DNA from: Plakobranchus ocellatus | Taxonomy: Eukaryota > Mollusca > Gastropoda > Plakobranchidae | Length of the DNA: 27,386 bases | Direction: 5' to 3' | Assembly (NCBI GenBank): GCA_019648995.1 | Contig: BLXT01002992.1 | Coordinates: forward strand, 388,158 to 415,543 | Shown: positions 23,101 to 27,386 of the stretch, piece after piece | How positions within the stretch are numbered: position 1 is the stretch's first letter | How the letters are laid out: the number at the start of each line of letters is the position of its first letter | Position numbers and translations under genes: made by a program | The notes under the pieces: model-generated | The model's input: only the letters and a program-made list of their open reading frames with translations | The model's database searches: none | Told to the model about the DNA's origin: nothing

Positions 23101-25174
23101 TGTTTTACAAATTCTACTAATTTAGCTCTTAAAATGCAAGATCCTAACTCTATACAGCTAATGAGCTACAGCTTTGATTTGTTTTACAAAAACAGCTAGC
23201 TGCTCAGTTTTAATTTATAAGATATATTTTTGTGTGTCTTTATCTCTTTCCTCTTCTTCTTGTACAAACTGGGAAAATTCTGAAAATTCGTGGCTGATGC
23301 AATCTCATTAATCGTGTATGTTTTCCATCTTTCCATACGGGCTATTCAGTCTTGCAGAGGTGTTATGTACAGAAGTAGTAGTAGGTCAGGTTGACAGCTC
23401 GTTTGGCCACCATGTGATAGATGACCAGTTCAATGGTGAGATTAAGGACACCAGATGCCATCAGCTTCCCAGCCACCTCTTGGCTCTCTTATAGTCAGTG
23501 AAAGTAAAGGCAGCAATGACAGTGTGGGCTGACTGCCTCAAAATAATTTATGCCAAGGAAAAAGTTAGGATGCTATGCTTGTTCTGGATATATGGGACTC
23601 GCATTTCTTTAACCACGAAATCATTATGTGTTTGTGTGAGTGAGTGTAATTTGTGATTTTCTTTGTGCAGGCACCAGTGCTCCAGAGTGGTATCTTGATG
23701 TTGACAACAGAATTCACAATGCCCTGAGAGTTGCCATGGATCAGGGCTACGTCAAACCTCAGGATAAAGGTGAGACTTGCATGTAATTGCTGTTATCATT
23801 ATCAGTTGACTTTTAGTAGTGGAAGTATTAAATACAACGCAGAAGAGGATTTAAGTGTTCATCAACAAAGCAGTGGAAATTTGTGAAATAATTTTTTGAT
23901 TTTCAAGTTTTTCATAATGGTGTGCAATAATCAGTGGAGGCTGTTGGATTCAAATCTTGATTATATTAAAGGTTTGTCACCATAAAATGGATAGTAATGG
24001 CATCACGCGAATGAAGGGCTCAGCGGAAAAAAAACAGACATGTCACACTCGGCAACCTTTTCGATGTTTCATTTTTTAAGATTTTAATACAGATTTTTAA
24101 AGAAAACACTATTTTAAAAACTTTGACATTATGTGTCAGGATTGATCTAACTGTGGGAATCTTGTTTCTAAAGAAGGAATATCTCCAAACTAAAGATAGG
24201 GTACATATCTCAAAATATTGCAATTCGTGACATGTCTGGTTTTTTGCCTTTGTACCCTTGTATTTTATGTTTCCTAGAAAGCACCTTTCATAAATATATC
24301 AACCATATTTTAAAAAAAAGTCTTGCCTAATCCCTCACTTAAAAAATCTTCTCACAATGGGGCTAAAGACTTAAGGGCCAACATCTCAGGCACCAGTTCC
24401 AAACAGTCTTGGACCTACAAAATTGTTGTTGAAATACAGGAGTTTCTTGAGGTTTGCACAAGAGGACACATGCTTTTAACTCTATAAACATATTTTTAGT
24501 CTCTTTCAATCCATTCTCTGACATTTTTTTTTTTTGGTCAGCAATTAGTTTAGGCTAAATGTAAAGAGCACAAATTGAAGAATCAAAAAGCAACCAAGAG
24601 GTTACCAAAGTTTCCTTGTAGACCTATCTAGGTCAAATCTGGACTGTAGCCAGAAGAAATTCTAGATCTTGTTTGGATCTGGATCTCATCTAATGTAGGC
24701 CTGATGCTAGAATTTATATGAAACTAATCTAGATTTAGAAGCTCAATGCTGAAAAGCATTAATGGGCAAGGCTAGCAGTTGTAAAACATCGAGAATTGTG
24801 ACTTAACCTGTCTCATTTGATGCTGATACTACATAAATTTAGGGTATTACAAAATATGAGTAAGTTTTAACGACTAATTTTTTTTTTTCTATTCTAGACT
24901 CCTGGGTTTTATTTTGTTTTGGTTTTGCTTGTGAATGGAATTATCTGATGTCTTGAAAGTAATGAATTTTCTAAACCAGTTCTTGTTAAAATTGTCTACT
25001 CTTTATTCTCTGTCCCTCCCCAACACAGCCATACTCGTTACAGGTCACCAGGCGGGTCCCGGGTCCACCAACACCATCCGTTCCATCATCATACCGAGAC
25101 GAGAGGAGAGGCCTTGCTTCCTGGCTATTGCTCAGTGCAGGACAGATGATGGCGAGGACAGCTGCAGTGATTAA
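4773..25174 (+). CDS. Divergent pyruvate kinase-like protein, 12 coding exons
   Basis: Canonical pyruvate kinase converts phosphoenolpyruvate and ADP to pyruvate and ATP in the cytosol as a tetramer. Twelve exons join in frame (145, 92, 123, 184, 149, 128, 151, 153, 167, 119, 99 and 146 nt; 551 aa plus stop) and all introns are GT-AG. Domains in order: N-terminal helix (about 1-40), A domain start (41-115), B domain (about 116-216), A domain rest (217-385), C domain (386-526), acidic tail (527-551). Visible PK motifs: [63 protein letters not shown] and TNSGRS. Lys265, Glu267 and Asp291 match the catalytic Lys and metal ligands of PK. Ser77, Thr114, Lys115, Glu118, Thr328 and Gly363 of human PKM are replaced by Ala74, Ile108, Thr109, Gly112, Ala323 and Arg358. 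PK family membership is certain. Catalytic activity is doubtful, so no symbol is given. The true start could lie in an exon upstream of 4735. Confidence 0.93.
4918..5528 (+). other. Intron 1 of PK-like gene
   Basis: Donor GTGAGC, acceptor CATGCTAG. 611 nt with poly-T and poly-A runs and no other feature seen. Confidence 0.85.
5529..5620 (+). CDS. PK-like exon 2 (substrate Arg and K+ site strand)
   Basis: Residues 49-79. Acceptor CATGCTAG, donor GAG|GTATGG, 92 nt, ending in phase 0. Contains [15 protein letters not shown], which corresponds to GMNVARLNFSHGTHE of human PKM. Arg70 (human Arg73, substrate) and Asn72 (human Asn75, K+/ATP) are kept. The K+ ligand Ser77 is Ala74, and Gly79 is Ala76. 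The exon length equals what I recall for the homologous vertebrate PKM exon. Confidence 0.95.
5621..8247 (+). other. Intron 2 of PK-like gene
   Basis: 2627 nt, donor GTATGG, acceptor CCCACAG. No coding or RNA feature was found. The motif TTTTTGTAA recurs at about 7143, 7166, 7382, 7548 and 7605, the second and third copies with similar flanks (GTAACC then CAGAC or TAGAC). This may reflect an old degenerate duplication. Confidence 0.7.
8248..8370 (+). CDS. PK-like exon 3 (altered TKGPEIR motif)
   Basis: Residues 80-120. Acceptor CCCACAG, donor GAG|GTACGA, phase 0 at both ends. Starts with Trp80 where most PKs have the Tyr of HEYH. Ends with [16 protein letters not shown], aligned to ALDTKGPEIRTG. 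Asp107 and Arg114 are kept. Human Thr114, Lys115, Glu118 and Thr121 become Ile108, Thr109, Gly112 and Leu115. These positions define the monovalent-cation behaviour of the family. Confidence 0.94.
8371..9247 (+). other. Intron 3 of PK-like gene
   Basis: 877 nt, donor GTACGA, acceptor ATTCCAG. The 91-codon open frame on the opposite strand at 8696-8971 shows no motif I recognise and is taken as chance. Confidence 0.75.
9248..9431 (+). CDS. PK-like exon 4 (B domain, first part)
   Basis: Residues 121-181 plus one base. Acceptor ATTCCAG, donor AAAG|GTCAGT. Encodes the beta-rich B (lid) domain. [11 protein letters not shown] corresponds to VELKKGATLKIT, and [10 protein letters not shown] to VGSKIYVDDG of human PKM, so the lid Asp (human Asp178) is kept. 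Length and order of this part of the lid are close to normal. An alternative GTG start within the exon can be ignored because the exon is internal. Confidence 0.93.
9432..10119 (+). other. Intron 4 of PK-like gene
   Basis: 688 nt, donor GTCAGT, acceptor TTGTTTCAG. AT-rich; no other feature seen. Confidence 0.8.
10120..10268 (+). CDS. PK-like exon 5 (B domain end, hinge)
   Basis: Residues 182-231. Acceptor TTGTTTCAG, donor GGG|GTAGGT, ending in phase 0. The lid domain finishes here and returns to the A domain at [16 protein letters not shown], matching VSEKDIQDLKFGVEQD. The usual KKGVNLP motif, which carries the ATP-contacting Lys207 of human PKM, reads KCLAHIP here, followed by one extra residue before SEKD. 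The functional Lys is therefore apparently Cys201, although this short stretch can be aligned in more than one way. Confidence 0.92.
10337..10405. repeat. Degenerate minisatellite, about 23-bp period
   Basis: Three imperfect units beginning GTGTTGCAATGTTGAA, GTGTTGCAATTTTGAA and GGGTTGCGGTGTTGAG follow each other just inside intron 5, some 70 bp after exon 5. Confidence 0.5.
11107..11200. repeat. (TC)n-(TCTG)n-(TC)n microsatellite
   Basis: Pure TC, then about eight TCTG/GTCT units, then pure TC to about 11170, followed by a degenerate pyrimidine tract. On the minus strand it reads (GA)n(CAGA)n(GA)n directly after the C-terminal codons of a LINE remnant, so it may be that element's 3' tail. 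Confidence 0.9.
11200..12050 (-). mobile_element. Decayed LINE remnant: RT core piece to C-terminus
   Basis: On the minus strand, from high to low coordinates. [17 protein letters not shown] and [10 protein letters not shown] (about 12010-11900) resemble the RT segment around FxDYKKAFDxVx[12 protein letters not shown] follows near 11830, then YIGVRQG (about 11785-11805), the VRQG motif of LINE RTs. [21 protein letters not shown] (about 11375-11440) matches the LINE C-terminal RRLxxxGHxxR segment. [18 protein letters not shown] (about 11255-11300) matches the terminal A-x-DR-x-x-W segment. The YADD-containing part between is decayed, and stops and frameshifts are present throughout. The catalytic Asp of AFD is lost, so the copy is inactive. 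Confidence 0.75.
13481..13665 (+). mobile_element. tRNA-derived SINE-like unit
   Basis: GGTGTGATGGCTAGAGAGTTTG (13497-13518) resembles a degenerate tRNA A box region. GAGTTTGAGCC (13549-13559), about 50 bp on, resembles a B box (GGTTCGAATCC type). A GC-richer body follows, ending near TTTATTTCCTGT. The 26725-26960 unit has a comparable B box and also carries TATTTCCTGT. No clear A tail or target duplications were identified. Confidence 0.5.
14581..14605. repeat. (TA)n microsatellite
   Basis: About eleven TA units, starting after TATG. Plain dinucleotide repeat. Confidence 0.9.
14612..14680. repeat. Diverged direct duplication, 42-bp offset
   Basis: 14612-14638 and 14654-14680 align without gaps at 19 of 27 positions, and all but one difference are transitions. 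On the minus strand both units stay open and give the related peptides SADISAFIP and SANISVLVP. No family was recognised. Confidence 0.45.
14825..14952 (+). CDS. PK-like exon 6 (catalytic Lys and metal Glu)
   Basis: Residues 232-273 plus two bases. Acceptor CTCCACAG, donor [17 protein letters not shown] matches [23 protein letters not shown] matches IIISKIENHEGVRR, so the catalytic Lys265 (human Lys270) and Mg ligand Glu267 (human Glu272) are both present. The exon follows the longest 5' side intron (4556 nt). Confidence 0.95.
14953..15388 (+). other. Intron 6 of PK-like gene
   Basis: 436 nt, donor GTATGT, acceptor TGCCTCAG. Contains a TCAAGGTCA half-site (14996-15004) and a poly-A run near 15280. 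Nothing else seen. Confidence 0.8.
15389..15539 (+). CDS. PK-like exon 7 (Mg site; catalytic Thr replaced)
   Basis: Residues 274-324. Acceptor TGCCTCAG, donor CAG|GTACAA, 151 nt. [19 protein letters not shown] is a textbook PK segment and keeps the metal/substrate Asp291 (human Asp296). [19 protein letters not shown] follows normally. The exon ends in VICAAQ where PKs read VICATQ or VIVATQ, so the catalytic Thr (human 328, rabbit 327) is Ala323. Confidence 0.96.
16160..19752 (-). pseudogene. Degenerate hAT-type transposase
   Basis: Minus strand, 5' to 3' from 19752. A start codon with a basic N-terminus is followed, after a frameshift, by a zinc finger with CDIC (19683-19694) and H-x4-H (BED-like), interrupted by a stop. 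Next comes [13 protein letters not shown] (about 19450-19495), the hAT 'HNLPxxxADH' motif, then [13 protein letters not shown] and [12 protein letters not shown] (about 19260-19310), carrying the first catalytic Asp region. [11 protein letters not shown] (about 17942-17975) carries the second Asp region. [14 protein letters not shown] (about 17838-17880), [16 protein letters not shown] (near 17225-17275; usually TRWLSL) and [15 protein letters not shown] (about 16190-16240), the hAT C-terminal dimerisation motif, follow. The blocks sit in different frames with stops between, so it is dead. Internal AT-rich gaps suggest insertions. Terminal inverted repeats were not found. Confidence 0.8.
20311..20380. 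promoter_or_regulatory. CCAAT-box-rich patch
   Basis: Two ATTGG (20317-20321, 20326-20330) and one CCAAT (20369-20373), plus near-CCAAT copies, lie within 60 bp. It sits upstream of the minus-strand hAT remnant and 500 bp before exon 8. No TATA box or transcript start is visible; the density may be chance. Confidence 0.2.
20878..21030 (+). CDS. PK-like exon 8 (signature RPTRAE region)
   Basis: Residues 325-375. Acceptor CCCACAG, donor CAG|GTAAAT, 153 nt, phase 0 at both ends. [33 protein letters not shown] is highly typical of PK; in this family that segment forms the inter-subunit interface near the active site. The following LSGETAKG reads LSRETALG, placing Arg358 at an almost invariant Gly. 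The exon follows a 5338-nt intron carrying a hAT remnant. Confidence 0.96.
21031..21817 (+). other. Intron 8 of PK-like gene
   Basis: 787 nt, donor GTAAAT, acceptor GTGACAG. I looked for a second copy of the 167-nt exon and saw none. Confidence 0.8.
21818..21984 (+). CDS. PK-like exon 9 (C domain; PKM exon 9/10 equivalent)
   Basis: Residues 376-430 plus two bases. Acceptor GTGACAG, donor AG|GTATAC. At 167 nt it is the same size as each of the mutually exclusive PKM M1/M2 exons of vertebrates and ends at the same place, inside the FBP phosphate loop (TNSG|R). Encodes [11 protein letters not shown] and the C-domain helices through [10 protein letters not shown] saw no second copy of this exon in introns 8 or 9, so isoform switching of the vertebrate type is not evident. 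Confidence 0.95.
21985..22702 (+). other. Intron 9 of PK-like gene
   Basis: 718 nt, donor GTATAC, acceptor TCTTCAG. Poly-T and poly-A runs and an AGATCTAGATCT burst at about 22427-22440. No alternative exon seen. Confidence 0.8.
22703..22821 (+). CDS. PK-like exon 10 (FBP loop end, ARYRP)
   Basis: Residues 431-470 plus one base. Acceptor TCTTCAG, donor G|GTGAGC. Completes the phosphate-binding loop TNSGRS and continues with [20 protein letters not shown], matching [32 protein letters not shown] matches AHLYRGIFPVL. This is normal C-domain sequence with no missing segments. Confidence 0.95.
22822..23670 (+). other. Intron 10 of PK-like gene
   Basis: 849 nt, donor GTGAGC, acceptor CTTTGTGCAG. 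Contains an unidentified minus-strand coding-like remnant at 23363-23545. Confidence 0.8.
23363..23545 (-). pseudogene. Unidentified membrane-protein-like C-terminal remnant
   Basis: On the minus strand, two neighbouring frames look protein-like and would join by one frameshift near 23480. The first reads [20 protein letters not shown]. The second reads [19 protein letters not shown] and then [15 protein letters not shown], and ends at TAA (23363-23365). Base composition here is GC-richer than the surrounding intron. The hydrophobic stretch looks like a last membrane helix followed by a short basic/aromatic tail. I do not recognise the family. It could be a retrocopy fragment, part of a transposon, or chance. 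Confidence 0.35.
23671..23769 (+). CDS. PK-like exon 11 (FBP Trp/Arg contacts)
   Basis: Residues 471-503. Acceptor CTTTGTGCAG, donor [22 protein letters not shown] aligns with QEAWAEDVDLRVNLAM, keeping Trp477 and Arg484 at the positions of the FBP-contacting Trp482 and Arg489 of human PKM. The exon is short; together with exon 10 it covers what is usually one or two larger PKM exons. Confidence 0.93.
23770..25028 (+). other. Intron 11 of PK-like gene
   Basis: 1259 nt, donor GTGAGA, acceptor CCAACACAG. Contains an inverted-repeat-bounded unit (24035-24238) and TAGATC bursts near 24655-24740. Confidence 0.8.
24035..24238. mobile_element. Inverted-repeat-bounded unit (MITE candidate)
   Basis: CAGACATGTCAC at 24035-24046 is the exact reverse complement of GTGACATGTCTG at 24227-24238. 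Outside both arms the similarity continues imperfectly through an A run (left GCGGAAAAAAAA, right complement GGCAAAAAAC). The interior of about 180 bp is AT-rich and non-coding. No target-site duplication was confirmed. Confidence 0.4.
25029..25174 (+). CDS. PK-like exon 12 (C-terminal loop and tail)
   Basis: Residues 504-551 and TAA at 25172-25174. Acceptor [32 protein letters not shown] aligns with VIVLTGWRPGSGFTNTMRVVPVP of human PKM, whose last Pro is the protein end. Here the frame continues about 25 residues past that point, with three Cys and a strongly acidic finish (DDGEDSCSD). The effector loop keeps its Gly residues but loses the Trp-Arg pair (His510-Gln511 instead). Confidence 0.92.
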
Positions 25175-25460
25175 AGCACAGGACAGTTCTCACACATATG
25201 GGAGCTGAAGCAGAAGATCAGAAAGAAGCTCTCATAATTATTGCCATATTTTGGTAAGAATTTTATGAGGAAGATTGTGGGAGTAGTAATGAGATTTTAT
25301 GACATTGACATACATGATGATTAGGTTTGTTGACTAGACTTGGGTAAAGTGTTATATATAAATGGGATTAAGTGAGAAAAGCTTAGATCATAATAATATT
25401 GATAATAATAAAGTTACTACAGAGGATGAGAGTGTGTGTGTGTGGGGATGGGGGGAGGGG
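25175..25460 (+). terminator. 3' UTR with proximal polyadenylation signal
   Basis: AATAAA at 25407-25412 lies about 235 nt after the stop codon. A GT- and G-rich stretch follows from 25432 to 25460, the normal arrangement of hexamer plus downstream element, so cleavage near 25420-25430 is expected. Further AATAAA copies at 25786-25791, 26226-26231 and 26523-26528 could give longer 3' UTRs. Confidence 0.55.
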
Positions 25461-26724
25461 ATTGGGCTTGCTGTGGAAGGTTTTTGTATATCAGTAGTTG
25501 TGATACAAAAGTGTCCTTTGAGTTTTTACAGGGGAATGTAACATCAGTGACAGAAGTTGTCCTTGTCTGAATTAAAGAGTTTATTATCCTTATAGCTCTA
25601 TTTTGGCATCGATATACAAGACGGATTCATGTACAAGTGGAAAATTGAAACTGACTCTTCTACAGGTCTAAAAATCTAGCTTTAGTCAGCTATACAAATT
25701 GACGATTCATAAATCTTGTGTTAACTTTTAATTTTGGTCTTTACAAACACAAGTGTTTTGTTTTAAAAGCAGTTTCAGGACCATGAATAAAAAGAAGAAG
25801 AAAGTGAAGACAACCAATTTTTAATGAAATATTAAAAGAAAAAGGAAATAACTGATGGAGCGTAAAACTTAAAAAAAGAATCACATATTTCATTGCCTGT
25901 TTTGATAAATGTTTGTAAGACAAAGAACCAAGCTGAGATTCATTTTGAGCTCATTGTTTGAGATACCAGTAATGATTTATGACACAGTGATTCATGAGAG
26001 GGATTCATTCAAAACTAGTTGGTGTTTGTTAATCTGCAGCATTTTTAAAAATCATTTTTTTTGTTTTTGTTTTTATTATTTTTATTTACTGTTATGTAAA
26101 TGATTTTTTTAAAACAATTGCAGAAGCTCAAGGAAATGCATAGCGAAAAAAAAAAAATGAAGTGATTAATTATGCTCTCTATTGCAAAAGTTTACATTGC
26201 ACATTCGTATTATTGTGAAGGTGTGAATAAAGTTGGAATGTTTGATCATGAGTATGTAAATGAGGAAAAAAAGAAATTAATTTTACGTTCCTAGATGTTT
26301 TACTGGTCTTATTACAGACAAGATGGGAAGGCTAGTTCTGGGAAATTCGCGTCTTTCTGATCATACAGCTCTCTATGATTTTTGGTGTGTCATTCTTTTG
26401 GAACTTTTATGCACAAGCTTTTGGTTGCTATATATCTATATGTTTTCTACATACCATGCACTGCTAAATGACGCTTCTGTTTTATATTGTACCTTTTCTC
26501 TGCATATGCTTTTAAAAAAAATAATAAAAAGAATTTTCTTTATTCAGGTTGCTGACAGCACAGAATTGATTAATCAAATGTGAATGTTCAGCAGTGATTT
26601 GTTTGTGTAATTATAGACTTTTGAATACAAATGTCCAGATGTGTCATAAGTTTGCAATTTACACAATTAAGCATGAGATTTGGTTTTTTTAGATGAATTG
26701 GATGCAAATTGGCCTTATTTAAAA
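25461..26724. other. Downstream or extended 3' UTR, no gene seen
   Basis: AT-rich with AATAAA copies at 25786, 26226 and 26523. Short open frames here show no recognisable protein features. Confidence 0.5.
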
Positions 26725-26960
26725 CTCTTGGCTGCCACCTGAGAGATGCCAGGTTTGAAACCCTGTCAGGGCTGAAAAATTTTATCTATTTCCTGTGTCC
26801 ACGTAAGAAGATGAGGCAAAAGGTAGAGGTGCTGAGAAATTAAAGGCAAGCCAACTTACAGTGCCTTTCACCAAGTGAGAGTCTCTACTCCAATCTCTGC
26901 TACACTTGTAATAGATTACATGGCCTTTGATGCTCTTCTGAGGGTGGGGTCTGCATGGAG
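26725..26960 (+). mobile_element. Second SINE-like unit
   Basis: CAGGTTTGAAACCCTG (26750-26765) resembles a tRNA B box. It is followed by a GC-richer body with TATTTCCTGTGTCC, similar to the end of the 13481-13665 unit, and a long non-tRNA part to about 26960. The A box is weak (TGGCTGCCACCTGAGAG). Family not identified. Confidence 0.4.
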
Positions 26961-27386
26961 ATCAGGTTTTATCAAACCAAGATATATCAGTTTCATGTTA
27001 AAGCATTTTGGGTGAAAAATGAACTTAAAATTCTCATGATGTTAAAATTTGTGTTGGCAACTTGAGACTCACTAGGGCTCGTCTTCAGCCATAATGTAAA
27101 ATGCTTGACTTGTAGGCGTTTGTTCATGACATTCTGTGTCTATGCATTTATCGTGCTTTCTAAAGCTTTTTTTTTTCAATAATCACTATCATGCAGATAA
27201 AATCTTTATATCAGCTTATCTCAATCTATTACATTTTATCTTCAAGGTGCATTTAGCTGTGACAGCTGTATATAAGTCTCCTTGATATAATTCTCAAATG
27301 ATTATACGATTTTCAGTTGAATTTATAGAATTTTTTATATGCCAGAGGGCGTTTTACAATTTTTTTGTTTCAGTCTACAATCTTTC
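26961..27386. other. Downstream AT-rich DNA, no feature supported
   Basis: No coding segment recognised. A poly-pyrimidine tract ending in CAG occurs at about 27358-27373, but too little sequence follows to call an exon. Confidence 0.4.

Noticed and set aside
27358..27386. Splice-acceptor-like tract at the right edge as the start of a neighbouring exon
   Set aside because: Only about a dozen bases follow, too few to judge coding content.
1..27386. CRISPR array, rRNA, complete tRNA or bacterial-type operon
   Set aside because: None seen; only diverged tRNA-like SINE fragments, and the gene architecture is spliced and eukaryotic.

Overview
This window is AT-rich, intron-rich eukaryotic DNA dominated by one twelve-exon gene on the + strand. 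The gene encodes a divergent pyruvate kinase (PK)-like protein. Every coding exon joins in frame through GT-AG introns, from an ATG at 4773 to a TAA at 25172-25174, giving 552 codons including the stop (551 residues; human PKM has 531). Scattered TAGATCTAGATC-type repeats, decayed LINE and hAT elements and tRNA-like SINE remnants suggest an invertebrate, most likely a gastropod mollusc. That taxonomic call is inference from repeat style and sequence flavour, not a search.

Layout. 1-4734 is upstream sequence with microsatellites, a TAGATC-rich tract, a perfect 30-bp inverted repeat, a + strand LINE reverse-transcriptase remnant and a short TTAA-flanked inverted-repeat element. Coding exons are 4773-4917 (exon acceptor at 4735), 5529-5620, 8248-8370, 9248-9431, 10120-10268, 14825-14952, 15389-15539, 20878-21030, 21818-21984, 22703-22821, 23671-23769 and 25029-25174. 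Intron 5 holds a minus-strand LINE remnant ending in a (GA)/(CAGA) tail, and a SINE-like unit. Intron 7 holds a decayed minus-strand hAT-type transposase. Intron 10 holds an unidentified minus-strand coding remnant. The 3' region has a good AATAAA plus GT-rich polyadenylation signal, other AATAAA copies and another SINE-like unit.

The main point of interest is the protein. It keeps the PK fold and several active-site residues: Arg70, Asn72, Asp107, Arg114, Lys265, Glu267 and Asp291. Several otherwise near-universal positions are replaced. Two of four K+ ligands are lost (Ser to Ala74, Thr to Ile108). The Lys/Glu of the TKGPEIR motif become Thr109/Gly112, the GVNLP motif is lost, the catalytic Thr of ICATQ is Ala323, and the Gly of LSGETA is Arg358. 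The fructose-1,6-bisphosphate (FBP) phosphate loop TxSGRS and the Trp/Arg FBP contacts remain, and an acidic C-terminal tail of about 25 residues is added. An intact reading frame over 12 exons argues against a dead pseudogene. A catalytically impaired or repurposed PK paralogue is the best working hypothesis.
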